Shown: positions 33,670-43,213, numbered from the stretch's first letter. The stretch: DNA of 64,000 nt from an uncultured Gellertiella sp. (GCF_963457605.1 NZ_OY735139.1:3502001-3566000); one strand, 5' to 3'. The notes: generated by a model from the sequence alone, not told the origin. Numbers and translations: made by a program.

Positions 33670-34024
33670 TCTGGATTCTCCTTCCCCGTTTTTTTGGTTG
33701 AACCATGAGCAAAATCCAAAATCGCGCGAAACACAACCCCGTCGCTGCTATCATTTCCGTGCACGTAAAGGAAAACGCGGACGAAACGCTGGAATTTTGC
33801 TGAAATGCAAAGCATTTGCCGCCGAAACGATCAAGACAATGTGATTTTTGGCGAAATTGGACAGAAATTATCAACAGGCTGGGCCTGTTGCGGCCCTTGG
33901 GCAGGCGGGTTTCCGGTCGTCATCCCGCCGTCACCGCGCGAAAAAAGGCCCGCTTCGCCACAGGCAAAGCAGGCCTTGAGATTGCAGGACGACGGGCGCG
34001 GACAAGGCTCCGTCACGGCCTCGC
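33670..34024. other. Intergenic region upstream of oppA
   Basis: 355 bases, no gene. The right part holds the Rho-independent terminator of the glutamine synthetase-like gene (33941-33976). The left part, nearest oppA, is moderately AT-rich (about 33700-33870) and should contain the opp promoter; no confident -35/-10 pair was assigned. Confidence 0.45.
33941..33976 (-). terminator. Rho-independent terminator of the glutamine synthetase-like gene
   Basis: On the minus strand AAGGCCTGCTTTGCC and GGCGAAGCGGGCCTT form a 15-bp stem with two mismatches and a 3-base loop, followed by a run of T (complement of A at 33941-33946). It lies about 50 bases after the stop at 34025. Confidence 0.85.
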
Positions 34025-35383
34025 TCAGATCCGGGCGAGATAGGTCTGGTAGTCGAAATCCGAGACAGTGCGCAGGAAGGTGATCGCCTCCTTGCGCTTG
34101 GTGTCGGCATAGAGCTTCTGGTAGCGCGCGCCAAAGGCATCGGCAATGAAGGGCGAGACCGCAAATTCCTCGACTGCCGTCAGGAAGTCATAGGTCAGGC
34201 GACCGGGATTTTCCGGCGCACTTTCAGGGGTCACGGGTTCACCGGGATCCACCTCGTTTTCAAGCCCGTAGAGCATGCCGCCGAGAATGGCGGTCAGGAG
34301 CAGGTAGGGATTGACGTCGGCGCCGGCGACCCGGTGCTCGACACGGGCGGCAGGTCCGTTGGAATCGGGAATGCGGATCGCCGTGCCGCGATGGGCAAAG
34401 CCCCAGGTCAGATCCACCGGCGCGAAGGAATTCGGCTGGAAGCGGCGGTAGGAATTGGCAAAGGGGGCAAAGACCAGCGTCGCTTCGCGCATGGTCTTCA
34501 GCATGCCGCCGCACAGATGCCTGAGCTTGACGGGATCGCCGCCCCTGGCGTCGAGCACGTTGTTGCCATCCGCATCGATCAGGCTGGCATGCACATGCAG
34601 GCCCGACCCGGCATGGTCGGCATAGGGCTTGGCCATGCAGGTGGACTTGTAGCCATGCACACGGGCAGCTTCCTCGACCACCCGCTTCAGGTAGATGCAG
34701 TCGTCGGCAGCGGCCAGCGCGTCGGGGCGATGGTTGAGATTGATCTCGAACTGGCCGGGGCCGAATTCCGCCGTGGTGGCATCGGCCGGCAGGTTCATGG
34801 CGCGGGCATAGGCGCGCACCGTCTGGAGATAGTCGTCCATCGCGTCGACGGCGCGCATGTCATAGAGCTGGTAGCCGTTCGGCGCGTCGCGGTAGCGCAG
34901 TACCTTCGGCGGCACCGGACGGCCCGTCTCGTTCCAGTCGCCCTCGACGACGTAGAATTCCAGCTCCGTGGCAACGACGGGGGTGAGGCCGATCTTCTGG
35001 AAGCGGGCCAGCATGTTGGCAAGGATGGCGCGGGGATCGAGGAACATCGGGGTGCCATCCATGTCATGCATGGTGGCGAGAACCTGGCTTGAGCCTTCCG
35101 GAGCCCAGGGCAGCGCCACATGGGTGCGCTTGTCCGGCACGCAGAGCCCGTCGGGATCGCCGACACTCTGCGACAGCTGGGTGATGTCGTCATTGTCGTC
35201 GCCCCAGATGTCGAGCGACTGGGTGGAGGAGGGCAGGCGGACTTCGCCCTTCCAGATCTTCTTTTCGGCATCCTGCGGGATCTGCTTGCCCCGGAGGTCG
35301 CCATTCATGCCGACAAGCAGAATTTCGGTGCGGGAGGGGTAAAAATCGGAAGAATCTGGGCCGTTTTTCTTTTTTTCCGTCAT
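34025..35383 (-). CDS. Glutamine synthetase-family protein, probable gamma-glutamylputrescine synthetase
   Basis: 452 residues. The catalytic core is present: VVATELEFYVVEG (metal-binding Glu), AEFGPGQFEINL, HAGSGLHVHASL and RVEHRVAGADVNPYLLL. The sequence groups by eye with PuuA/GlnT-type ligases that join glutamate to amines rather than with housekeeping GlnA (it lacks the adenylylation-site Tyr segment). A class III aminotransferase of the putrescine type is encoded divergently 187 bases away, which supports a role in polyamine use. Substrate specificity is inferred. Confidence 0.85.
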   Translation of the reverse strand: MTEKKKNGPDSSDFYPSRTEILLVGMNGDLRGKQIPQDAEKKIWKGEVRLPSSTQSLDIWGDDNDDITQLSQSVGDPDGLCVPDKRTHVALPWAPEGSSQVLATMHDMDGTPMFLDPRAILANMLARFQKIGLTPVVATELEFYVVEGDWNETGRPVPPKVLRYRDAPNGYQLYDMRAVDAMDDYLQTVRAYARAMNLPADATTAEFGPGQFEINLNHRPDALAAADDCIYLKRVVEEAARVHGYKSTCMAKPYADHAGSGLHVHASLIDADGNNVLDARGGDPVKLRHLCGGMLKTMREATLVFAPFANSYRRFQPNSFAPVDLTWGFAHRGTAIRIPDSNGPAARVEHRVAGADVNPYLLLTAILGGMLYGLENEVDPGEPVTPESAPENPGRLTYDFLTAVEEFAVSPFIADAFGARYQKLYADTKRKEAITFLRTVSDFDYQTYLARI

Positions 35384-35570
35384 GTTTGACTGTGCTTTCC
35401 GGTGGTTTTCGCTGATCAGCGCGGGGATCGCGTTTGCAGTCCCTTGCCATTCCCTGTTCTTGAGGTCATGTTCACAGGGTTAATCGGAAGCCAATCGAAC
35501 AGTCAAGCCGGGGCAATCAAAACCGCCGGAAAGGCGAAAAATCCCGGACTTGCCGGAGGACCAACAGAAA

Positions 35571-36944
35571 ATGCCAATGAACACTGCCGCTGCCCGTTCC
35601 AATCTCGGTGCCCTTGATGCCGCCCATCACATGCACCCTTTCTCGGACATGAAGAAGCTGAATGCCGACGGTACCCGCATCATTCAGCGCGCAGAAGGTG
35701 TTCACATTTTCGACAATCTCGGCAAGAAGTATCTGGATGCCTTCGCGGGCCTGTGGTGCGTCAATGTCGGCTATGGCCGCAGCTCGATCACCGAGGCGGT
35801 GGCCCGCCAGATGAACGAGCTTCCCTATTACAACACCTTCTTCGGCACCACGACCGAACCCGCGACGCTGCTTGCCGAAAAGATCATCAGCCATGCCGGT
35901 CCGCGCTTCAGCCACGTGTTCTTCACCGGCTCGGGCTCGGAGGCCAATGACACCTGGTTCCGGATGGCGCGCGTCTACTGGAAGACGCTCGGCTTTCCCA
36001 ACAAGAAGGTCGTGATTTCAAGGAAGAACGGCTATCACGGCTCGACGGTGGCCGGAGCCAGCCTCGGCGGCATGAAATGGATGCATGAACAGGGCGACCT
36101 GCCGATCCCCGGCATCGTCCATATCGGCCAACCCTACTGGTATGCCGAGGGCGGCGATCTCTCGCCGGCCGAATTCGGCCTGAAGGTGGCGCGCGAACTG
36201 GAGGAGAAGATCCTCGAGCTCGGTGCGGAAAATATCGCCGCCTTCGTTGCCGAGCCGATCCAGGGGGCGGGCGGCGTCATCGTGCCGCCGGAAACCTACT
36301 GGCCGGAAATTTCCCGGATCTGCAAGGCCTACAATATCCTGCTGGTCAATGACGAGGTGATCTGCGGCTTCGGTCGTCTCGGCCACTGGTTCGGCCATCA
36401 GCATTACGGACTGGAACCGGATCTGGCCCCGATCGCCAAGGGCCTGTCGTCCGGCTACCTGCCGATCGGCGGGGTGATGATGAGCAAGCGGGTGGCCGAT
36501 GTGCTGATCAACGAGGCCGGCGATTTCAACCACGGCTTCACCTATTCCGGCCATCCGGTCTGCGCGGTCGCAGCGCTCGAAAACCTGCGCATCATCGAGG
36601 ATGAAAAGCTGGTCGAGCGGGTGCATGACGACACCGGCCCCTATCTCGCCGCCGCCTGGGGCAGCCTTGCTGGTCACGATGTGGTGGGCGAAGCCGTCAG
36701 CGTCGGCCTGATGGCAGGCCTGCAGCTTGCCGCCGACAAGGCGACCCGCCGCCGCTATGACAAGCCGGAGGACGCAGGCGTTGCCGTGCGCAACCATTGC
36801 CTCGCCAACGGCCTGGTGCTGCGCGCCACCAACGACCGCATGCTCGCCTCGCCGCCCCTGATCATCACCCGCAGCCAGATCGACGAAATGGTCGACAAGA
36901 TCCGCGCCGGGCTCGATCACCTCAAGGAAACGCTGGTGCGGTAA
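35571..36944 (+). CDS. Class III aminotransferase, probable putrescine (or other amine)-pyruvate type
   Basis: 457 residues from ATG 35571 (MPMNTAAARSNLG). GGAGG lies upstream at 35554-35558; ATG 35550 is unlikely because it precedes that site. PLP-fold motifs: FTGSGSEANDTWFRMAR, KNGYHGSTVAGASLGG, the conserved Asp in LLVNDEVICGFGRLG, and the Schiff-base Lys in PIAKGLSSGYLPIGGV. GLWCVNVGYGR and DETH-like features match SpuC/omega-amino acid pyruvate aminotransferases. With the divergent ligase gene it probably serves putrescine degradation, either as a parallel transaminase route or in the same regulon. Confidence 0.87.
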   Translation: MPMNTAAARSNLGALDAAHHMHPFSDMKKLNADGTRIIQRAEGVHIFDNLGKKYLDAFAGLWCVNVGYGRSSITEAVARQMNELPYYNTFFGTTTEPATLLAEKIISHAGPRFSHVFFTGSGSEANDTWFRMARVYWKTLGFPNKKVVISRKNGYHGSTVAGASLGGMKWMHEQGDLPIPGIVHIGQPYWYAEGGDLSPAEFGLKVARELEEKILELGAENIAAFVAEPIQGAGGVIVPPETYWPEISRICKAYNILLVNDEVICGFGRLGHWFGHQHYGLEPDLAPIAKGLSSGYLPIGGVMMSKRVADVLINEAGDFNHGFTYSGHPVCAVAALENLRIIEDEKLVERVHDDTGPYLAAAWGSLAGHDVVGEAVSVGLMAGLQLAADKATRRRYDKPEDAGVAVRNHCLANGLVLRATNDRMLASPPLIITRSQIDEMVDKIRAGLDHLKETLVR

Positions 36945-37084
36945 GCGGGGTGGCTTGGCGTTCGTGGTGAAAGCCACCAATGTTGACTATGTCGTTTTCC
37001 CCCTCTGCCCTGCCACAAGCCAAAGGGCAGGGGGGCAAACCAGGCGCGCCGCTCAGAAAGTCCGAACCACCCGCAACTCACCCC

Positions 37085-37495
37085 TCACACATACAGGAAC
37101 CGGCTGCCAAACGGTGTCGTGTCGTCGAAATTCCTGAGGCCGATATTGGCGGTGCGGGCGGAGAGGGCGTTGCGTTCCTCGTCGGTGGGATCGCCGTTGT
37201 CGCGCGCAGCCGAAGTCCGGTCATTGTCCTTCAGGGAAGCGGTCGCGGAGCCGGAAATATCGGATTTTGCCGTTCCGGCGGGACCGTCGCCGATGGCCGA
37301 GAGCTTGGCCGTCAGGGCGGCGATTTCGGCGCCGAGCGCCGCCTTGGTGTCCGAGCAGGAGGTGCAGGCGCTGGCCGAGCGCTTTTCGGCGATTTCCGCC
37401 TCGATCTTCGCCTTTTCCGCCTTTGACGACTCCGCATTGGCGGCAGCGGGCGAGCGCAGCAGCGCGGTGGCGGAGATTGCGGAAATGGCGACCAT
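37085..37495 (-). CDS. Hypothetical small exported protein with a coiled coil
   Basis: 136 residues from ATG 37495 (MVAISAISATALLRSPAAANAESSK), a signal-peptide-like start; ATG 37525 adds ten residues. Residues about 25-75 are Ala/Glu/Lys-rich with heptads and contain a CTSC motif; the rest is polar and rich in Ser, Asp and Asn. I do not recognise a family. It lies alone between the aminotransferase gene (convergent) and amn. Confidence 0.5.
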   Translation of the reverse strand: MVAISAISATALLRSPAAANAESSKAEKAKIEAEIAEKRSASACTSCSDTKAALGAEIAALTAKLSAIGDGPAGTAKSDISGSATASLKDNDRTSAARDNGDPTDEERNALSARTANIGLRNFDDTTPFGSRFLYV

Positions 37496-37640
37496 CGATA
37501 AACCTCGTGCGGACCAGAGGCACATGTCCTGTGCGAGGCCAGAATGATGGTTTCATCGTTTCCGGGCGGTTAATGGCCGCAGGCGGCGGCGATAACAGCG
37601 CTTCACATTTGCTTGATCGGTGCGTTCCGAGCCGCTCCCC

Positions 37641-39143
37641 CTACTGGAAGGCAGTTTCGAAGAAGCTGCGGAGCTTGCGCGAATGCAGCTTTTCGGTCGG
37701 CATTGCGCCCAGCTTCTGCAGGGCGCGGATGCCGATCTGCAAATGCTGGCTCACCTGGGTCTTGTAGAAGGCGGTCGCCATGCCCGGCAGCTTCAGCTCA
37801 CCATGCAGCGGCTTGTCGGAAACGCAGAGCAGCGTGCCATAGGGCACCCGGAAGCGGAAACCATTGGCGGCGATGGTGGCGGATTCCATGTCGAGCGCCA
37901 CGGCGCGCGATTGCGAGAGGCGCTTGACCGGACCGCGCTGGTCGCGAAGCTCCCAGTTCCGGTTGTCGATGGTGGCGACCGTGCCGGTGCGCATGATCCG
38001 CTTCAGCTCATAGCCCTCGTAGCCGGTGATTTCCTCCACCGCATCTTCCAGCGCCAGCTGCACTTCCGCCAGCGCCGGAATCGGCACCCAGACCGGCAGG
38101 TCGTCGTCGAGCACGTGGTCTTCCCGCACATAGGCATGGGCGAGCACGTAATCGCCGAGCCGCTGGCTGTTGCGCAGGCCGGCGCAATGGCCGAGCATCA
38201 GCCAGGCATGCGGGCGCAGCACGGCGATATGGTCGGTGATCGTCTTGGCATTGGAGGGGCCGACGCCGATATTGACCAGCGTGATCCCGGCATGGCCCTT
38301 CTTCTTCAGGTGATAGGCAGGCATCTGCGGCAGGCGGGCAAGCTGGCCCGGCGTGTCGGGCTCGCTCGATCCGGCGGAGGTCACGAGATTGCCGGGCTCG
38401 ACAAAGGCCGAATAGCCTTCGCCACCCTTCGCCATCAGGTCGCGGGCAAAGGTACAGAACTCGTCGACATAGAACTGGTAATTGGTAAACAGCACGAAAT
38501 TCTGGAAATGCTCGGCGCTGGTCGCGGTGTAATGGCTGAGGCGGGCGAGCGAATAGTCGATGCGCTGCGCGGTAAAGGGTGCCAGCGGCGAGGGCTCGCC
38601 GGGCGGCGGGAGATAGTCGCCATTGGCAATCTCGTCATCGGTGGTCGACAGATCCGGGGCATCGAAAATGTCGCGCAGCGGCAGGTCGATCAGCGCCGAG
38701 GCGGCGGCTTCCACATGCGCGCCCTCGCCAAAGGCGAAATGCAGCGGGATCGGCGTCGTCGATTCCGAAACGATGACCGGCACATGATGGTTGCGCATCA
38801 GCAGGCCCAGCTGTTCCTTCAGGTAATGCCGGAAGAGATGCGGGCGGGTGATGGTGGTGGTGTAGACGCCGGGGGCGGAGACATGGCCATAGGACAGCCG
38901 GGTATCGACATGGCCGAAGCTCGAGGTCTCGATGCTGACCTGCGGATAGGGGGCGCGGTAACGGCCGAGTACCGGCTCGCCATGGCTGAGCGCGCCAAAA
39001 GCCCCGGTGAGGAAGCGCGTGTTGCGCTCATAGAGATGGGTCAGCGCATCGACCGCCTTTTCCGCATCGGAAAATTCCTGCGGCTGGAAGGGCTCCGGCG
39101 AGAAGAAGGGGGCGGGCAGGGGGGAAGAGATTCGTTTTTCCAT
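37641..39143 (-). CDS. amn: AMP nucleosidase
   Basis: Hydrolyses AMP to adenine and ribose 5-phosphate in purine turnover. 500 residues, close to E. coli Amn (484). The N-terminal regulatory domain (about 1-220) includes RYRAPYPQVSIETSSFGHVDTRLSYGHVS; the C-terminal nucleoside phosphorylase-like domain has INIGVGPSNAKTITDHIA-like (VNIGVGPSNAKTITDH), HAWLMLGHCAGLRNSQRLGDYVLAHAYVRED and ALDMESATIAANGFRF. Start ATG 39143 is the only Met before the conserved region, and a TATAAT box lies 5 bases upstream, suggesting a leaderless mRNA. Confidence 0.95.
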   Translation of the reverse strand: MEKRISSPLPAPFFSPEPFQPQEFSDAEKAVDALTHLYERNTRFLTGAFGALSHGEPVLGRYRAPYPQVSIETSSFGHVDTRLSYGHVSAPGVYTTTITRPHLFRHYLKEQLGLLMRNHHVPVIVSESTTPIPLHFAFGEGAHVEAAASALIDLPLRDIFDAPDLSTTDDEIANGDYLPPPGEPSPLAPFTAQRIDYSLARLSHYTATSAEHFQNFVLFTNYQFYVDEFCTFARDLMAKGGEGYSAFVEPGNLVTSAGSSEPDTPGQLARLPQMPAYHLKKKGHAGITLVNIGVGPSNAKTITDHIAVLRPHAWLMLGHCAGLRNSQRLGDYVLAHAYVREDHVLDDDLPVWVPIPALAEVQLALEDAVEEITGYEGYELKRIMRTGTVATIDNRNWELRDQRGPVKRLSQSRAVALDMESATIAANGFRFRVPYGTLLCVSDKPLHGELKLPGMATAFYKTQVSQHLQIGIRALQKLGAMPTEKLHSRKLRSFFETAFQ

Positions 39144-39148
39144 GCGCC

Positions 39149-39176
39149 ATTATAGTTCGGACAATCTGACACGCAA
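39149..39176 (-). promoter_or_regulatory. amn promoter, apparently leaderless
   Basis: On the minus strand TTGCGT (39171-39176), 16 bases, TATAAT (39149-39154). Only five bases separate the -10 box from ATG 39143, so transcription would begin at or next to the start codon, and no Shine-Dalgarno site would be present. Confidence 0.55.
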
Positions 39177-39216
39177 ACGACAGTTCGCGCCGCTTTCAAA
39201 AAGCCGCGTCCCGGCA

Positions 39217-39381
39217 TCACAGCGCTGCGATGCACTTGAAGCCCGAAACCGGGCTGCAAAGGGCCAGCGGCACATGACGGTTGACCGTCTGCCGGTTGTT
39301 TTCCACGGCACTGAGCAGGCCCAGGGCGAAAAGCGCCGAGCCAAGGGCAAGAATGGTGAAACGACGAACCAGAACCGGCAT
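39217..39381 (-). CDS. Small membrane or exported protein (54 residues)
   Basis: MPVLVRRFTILALGSALF begins a short protein with one hydrophobic segment (about 8-24), then a polar stretch (SAVENNRQTVNRHV) and two Cys (ALCSPVSGFKCIAAL). ATG 39381 has a GGGGA site about 8 bases upstream on the coding strand, which is the main reason to believe it. It resembles the short single-pass proteins common in rhizobia, but no family is recognised. Confidence 0.5.
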   Translation of the reverse strand: MPVLVRRFTILALGSALFALGLLSAVENNRQTVNRHVPLALCSPVSGFKCIAAL

Positions 39382-39566
39382 GCTGCTATCCCCGACGCAG
39401 GACTTTGAGTGTTGGTGAGACCCTATATGCCGGGAACTGAATGCGCGCTGAGACCGCGGTTCATTTTCGGTTCAGCTTGCTGCCGGGGCACGGAGGGGCA
39501 TAGTCTGCTTGAAGCGCCGCAAACGATCCCCATAACATCCTGCACACCACCCGGAAGGAACCCGCC

Positions 39567-40268
39567 ATGAGCACCCTGATCGATCTCTATTACTGGCCGA
39601 CCCCGAATGGCTGGAAAATCACCATCATGCTGGAAGAACTGGGCGTGCCCTATGAGGTGAAATACATCAATATCGGCAAGGGCGAGCAGTTTGCCCCGGA
39701 TTTCCTCGCCATCGCCCCGAACAACCGGATGCCCGCCATCGTCGATCATGATGGCCCGGGCGGCGCGCCGATCCCGGTGTTTGAATCCGGCGCGATCCTG
39801 CAATATCTCGGGCGCAAGTTCAAAAAATTCTATCCCGTCGGGGATGAGCGGGCCCGGGTGGCGACCGAGGAGTGGCTGTTCTGGCAGATGGGCGGGCTTG
39901 GCCCGATGGCAGGCCAGGCCCACCACTTCCGCCAATATGCGCCGGAAAAGGTGGACTATGGCATCAACCGCTATACCAACGAGGTCAACCGCCTCTATGG
40001 CGTGATGAACCGGCGGCTGGAACAGCACGAATTCCTGGCGGGCGACTATTCCATCGCCGACATGGCCTGCATCGGCTGGATCATCCCCTACGAGCGGCAG
40101 GGCCAGGACCTCCACGACTTCCCGCATCTGAAGCGCTGGTTCGAAACCATGAAAGCCCGCCCCGCCGTCCGCCGGGGCATCGATGTCGGCAAGGAAGAAC
40201 GCGACCGCAACAACCTCGCCACCGACAAGCAGGCCCAGGCCATCCTCTTCGGCCAGCGGGCACGGTGA
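39567..40268 (+). CDS. Glutathione S-transferase family protein, YfcG/YghU type
   Basis: 233 residues. The N-terminal thioredoxin-like domain (1-88) starts LIDLYYWPTPNGWKITIMLEELGVPYEVKYINI with the TPNGWK signature of Nu-class enzymes, which act as glutathione-dependent disulfide-bond reductases; PNNRMPAIVDHD and FESGAILQYLGRK follow (glutathione-binding Ser). The helical C-terminal domain contains FLAGDYSIADMACIGWI. Start ATG 39567 is preceded by GGAAGGA. Cytoplasmic; the physiological substrate is unknown. Confidence 0.92.
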   Translation: MSTLIDLYYWPTPNGWKITIMLEELGVPYEVKYINIGKGEQFAPDFLAIAPNNRMPAIVDHDGPGGAPIPVFESGAILQYLGRKFKKFYPVGDERARVATEEWLFWQMGGLGPMAGQAHHFRQYAPEKVDYGINRYTNEVNRLYGVMNRRLEQHEFLAGDYSIADMACIGWIIPYERQGQDLHDFPHLKRWFETMKARPAVRRGIDVGKEERDRNNLATDKQAQAILFGQRAR

Positions 40269-40386
40269 GGGGGCGCGGGCGGCAGGGCTGTGCAGCCCCG
40301 GCCCGCACCGGGCATTTCAGGCGTGGCATGAACGTGGGAAAAAAATGCGCAGCCCCCTTTTGGATCGTAAAAATCTAAAATAGAAT

Positions 40387-40432
40387 ATCCTCAAATTCAG
40401 GCCGGTGTTCGGCCTGTGCTACTTTTGAGGAT
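40387..40432 (+). promoter_or_regulatory. Hairpin sequestering the RTX-gene ribosome binding site
   Basis: An outer stem ATCCTCAAA (40387-40395) with TTTGAGGAT (40424-40432) encloses an inner hairpin CAGGCCG (40398-40404) / CGGCCTG (40410-40416). The 3' outer arm contains the Shine-Dalgarno GAGG (40427-40430), 9 bases before ATG 40440. When folded, the ribosome binding site is paired, as in RNA thermometers or repressible leaders. The folding is read by eye. Confidence 0.6.
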
Positions 40433-40439
40433 TTCGACG

Positions 40440-42680
40440 ATGATTATTGACGACACCAAATCCGCGAGCGACGACCTCATCAACGGCACCGATCTGGCGG
40501 ACTGGATCAGGGCGGGCAGCGGCCAGGACACGCTCTACGGCTATGGCGGCGATGACGTGCTGATCGATGGCGCAGCCGGTGCCGGTGCCACGGCAAAGGC
40601 TGACCATATGTATGGCGGTGCGGGCAATGATATCTATTACGTGAACAACAGTAAGGATATCGTCGATGAGACCGACGGCATGGGCCATGACCTGGGCGGC
40701 ACCGACACGGTGATTGCCAGTATCGACTACGACCTGAGCAATTCCCCCTTTGTGGAAAACCTCACCTTGACCGGTACCGGCAATTTCGACGGCGCGGGCA
40801 ATGATCTCGCCAATACCCTTACCGGCAACAGCGGCAACAATTACCTCTGGGGCGGCAAGGGCAAGGACCTGCTCTTCGGTGGCGCTGGCGTTGATACCCT
40901 TGATGGCGGCGAGGGGGCCGACCAGATGCATGGCGGCAAGGGCGATGACAGCTATTGGGTCGACAATGCCGGGGACGTGGTGGACGAAAGCGATGGCCAC
41001 GGCCATGACGCGGGCGGTGATGACACGGTTAATGCCTTGATCGACTACACCCTTTCGGCCTTTGTCGAGAATCTCTATCTGCAAGGCAATGCCGATCTCA
41101 CGGGGCGTGGCAATGGGCTGGACAACCTGCTCGTATCCAATGACGGCAATGACACGCTCTATGGCGGAGCTGGCAATGATATTTTCTATGCTTCCGGTAA
41201 TGTCACCAGTCACACCATCATGTATGGCGGCAAGGGCGATGACACCTATTATGTGAGCAAAAGTCAGGATGTCGTCGATGAAACCGACGGCAAGGGACAT
41301 GATCTCGGCGGCACGGATAAGGTGGTTGTCTCAGTCAGTTACACGCTCGGTGCCTATGTCGAAGATCTCGTCCTGGACAACAATCAGAATATCGACGGCA
41401 CCGGCAATGCGCTGGACAACCACATCACCGGCAATCATGGTATCAACACCCTGACCGGCGGTGCGGGCAATGACTGGCTGGATGGCGGCGGCGCGCAGCC
41501 CGGCCAGCACGACACGCTTTATGGCGGCATGGGCAATGACACCTATGTCGTCCATTCCGTCGACGATGTGGTGGATGAAACCAATGGCGGCATGACTGAT
41601 CTTGGCGGCATCGACACGGTGCGGACTGATGTCGACAAATACCACCTGGCCGACCATGTCGAAAATCTGGTGCTGACCGGCGCGGCTGCCGACAATCTCG
41701 CCGCTTCCGGCAATGCGCTGGACAATACCATCACCGGCGATGCCGGCAACAATATTATCTTTGGCCTTTTGGGCAACGATACCATCTATGGCGGGGCCGG
41801 TAGTGACTACCTGGACGGCGATACGGGCAAGGATGTGCTCTATGGCGGTGCCGGCGCGGATCAGCTCAATGGCGGCGATGGTGATGACACCCTCGATGGC
41901 GGCGCGGACGATGATCACGTGTACGGGGGTGCGGGCATGGACCTGCTCTATGGCGGGGATGGCAATGATGAGCTGGATGGTAGCTTCGACAATGACAGGC
42001 TTTATGGCGGCAAGGGCAATGACAGGCTCGAAGGCGGCCCAGGCGACGACACCATGGCCGGCGGCAAGGGCGATGATATCTATATTGTCGATTCCACCAA
42101 GGACGTTGTCGATGAAACCGACGGCAAGGGCCATGACGCCGGCGGCACCGACGAGGTGCATACCGACACGATCAGCTACACGCTCGGAGCCTATGTCGAA
42201 AATCTGTTTCTCGAGGGAGCGCTCAATCTGAACGGCACCGGCAACAAGCTGAACAACATTCTCAACGGCAACGAGGGCAACAACAAGCTCAATGGCGGTG
42301 ACGGCGATGACACGCTGCTCGGCGGCAAGGGCAATGACACGCTGACCGGCGGCAGCGGAAAGGACTATTTCGTTTTCAATACCGCGCTGGACCCGATGTC
42401 CAATGTCGACCACATCACCGATTTCAAGCCGGGGGATGATGTCATTGTCCTCAGCCACACGATCTTCACCGGAATGGGGATAGGCTCGATCACCAAGACG
42501 GCAGATTTCGTCGCCAATGACACCGGTATCGCCACCAAGGCCTCCGACCACATCATCTATAACACCAAGACCGGCCAGCTCTATTACGATCACGATGGCG
42601 CTGGTGGCGATAATGCCGTGCTCTTCGCCGTGCTCGACACCAAGGTGGCGCTGCACGCCTCGGATTTCTATATTTTCTGA
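40440..42680 (+). CDS. RTX calcium-binding beta-roll protein
   Basis: 746 residues from ATG 40440 ([16 protein letters not shown]), with GAGG upstream. Almost the whole protein is built of glycine/aspartate nonapeptides (GGxGxDxLx) that bind calcium, alternating with five larger modules of the form D-x-Y-x-V...[19 protein letters not shown]...VENLxLxG. The end ([27 protein letters not shown]-like [23 protein letters not shown]) is the usual serralysin-type C-terminus with a type I secretion signal. There is no catalytic domain, so a secreted adhesin, surface or nodulation-effector (NodO-like) role is possible. No ABC/MFP exporter genes lie nearby. Confidence 0.9.
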   Translation: MIIDDTKSASDDLINGTDLADWIRAGSGQDTLYGYGGDDVLIDGAAGAGATAKADHMYGGAGNDIYYVNNSKDIVDETDGMGHDLGGTDTVIASIDYDLSNSPFVENLTLTGTGNFDGAGNDLANTLTGNSGNNYLWGGKGKDLLFGGAGVDTLDGGEGADQMHGGKGDDSYWVDNAGDVVDESDGHGHDAGGDDTVNALIDYTLSAFVENLYLQGNADLTGRGNGLDNLLVSNDGNDTLYGGAGNDIFYASGNVTSHTIMYGGKGDDTYYVSKSQDVVDETDGKGHDLGGTDKVVVSVSYTLGAYVEDLVLDNNQNIDGTGNALDNHITGNHGINTLTGGAGNDWLDGGGAQPGQHDTLYGGMGNDTYVVHSVDDVVDETNGGMTDLGGIDTVRTDVDKYHLADHVENLVLTGAAADNLAASGNALDNTITGDAGNNIIFGLLGNDTIYGGAGSDYLDGDTGKDVLYGGAGADQLNGGDGDDTLDGGADDDHVYGGAGMDLLYGGDGNDELDGSFDNDRLYGGKGNDRLEGGPGDDTMAGGKGDDIYIVDSTKDVVDETDGKGHDAGGTDEVHTDTISYTLGAYVENLFLEGALNLNGTGNKLNNILNGNEGNNKLNGGDGDDTLLGGKGNDTLTGGSGKDYFVFNTALDPMSNVDHITDFKPGDDVIVLSHTIFTGMGIGSITKTADFVANDTGIATKASDHIIYNTKTGQLYYDHDGAGGDNAVLFAVLDTKVALHASDFYIF

Positions 42681-42772
42681 GGCGGGGCACCGCAGGCCGG
42701 AGGGTCTGCGGGCCATGAATGACCGACAGGACCGGTGCCCGCCGGTCCTGTCTGCGGGAAGGGCAACAGCGG

Positions 42773-43213
42773 ATGGTCCATGGCGAGCAGGAATTCCGGT
42801 ATTTCGCCCGGATCGAGGCGGATGCCGATGCAGGGTTTCTGGTCACCTTCCCGGATGTGCCGGAGGCCATCACGCATGGAATCAACTGGGCGGAGGCGCT
42901 GCGCAGCGCGGCGGAAGCCCTTGGCCTTGCCCTGCGCGGTCTTGCCGTCGAAGGCCGCGACCTGCCCAAGCCGGAGACGCGGGAGGGTGTGCCGGTCTGC
43001 GTCGATGTTGCCGATGCGCTGAAGCTTGCGGTAATCTATGCCTTTCGCAGGGCCGGCATCACCAAAACCGAGCTGGCCAGGCGGCTGTCACGCACCGAAA
43101 CCGAGGCGCGCCGGATTCTCGATCCCGACCACGGCACCAAGCCGGGCCTGTTGCAGGAGGCCTTGCGTGTCCTCGGCAAAACGGTGCTGGTTACCATCCA
43201 CGACCTGGCGTAG
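42773..43213 (+). CDS. HicB-family antitoxin-like protein without a HicA partner
   Basis: 146 residues from ATG 42773 (MVHGEQEFRYFARIEADADAG); the frame is open back to 42719. The N-terminal HicB fold reads RYFARIEADADAGFLVTFPDVPEAITHG and the C-terminal part (about 82-140) is a helix-turn-helix (FRRAGITKTELARRLSRTETEARRILDP). Classical hicAB loci have a small hicA gene next to this; none is present on either side. It may be a solitary regulator or the survivor of a broken toxin-antitoxin module. Confidence 0.8.
   Translation: MVHGEQEFRYFARIEADADAGFLVTFPDVPEAITHGINWAEALRSAAEALGLALRGLAVEGRDLPKPETREGVPVCVDVADALKLAVIYAFRRAGITKTELARRLSRTETEARRILDPDHGTKPGLLQEALRVLGKTVLVTIHDLA

Noticed and set aside
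37620-39155. Long plus-strand open frame opposite amn
   Set aside because: Antisense shadow with repetitive composition; amn is clear on the minus strand.
40600-42360. CRISPR-like array of regular repeats
   Set aside because: The repeats are in-frame RTX codons within one long coding sequence, with no constant repeat-spacer spacing and no cas genes.
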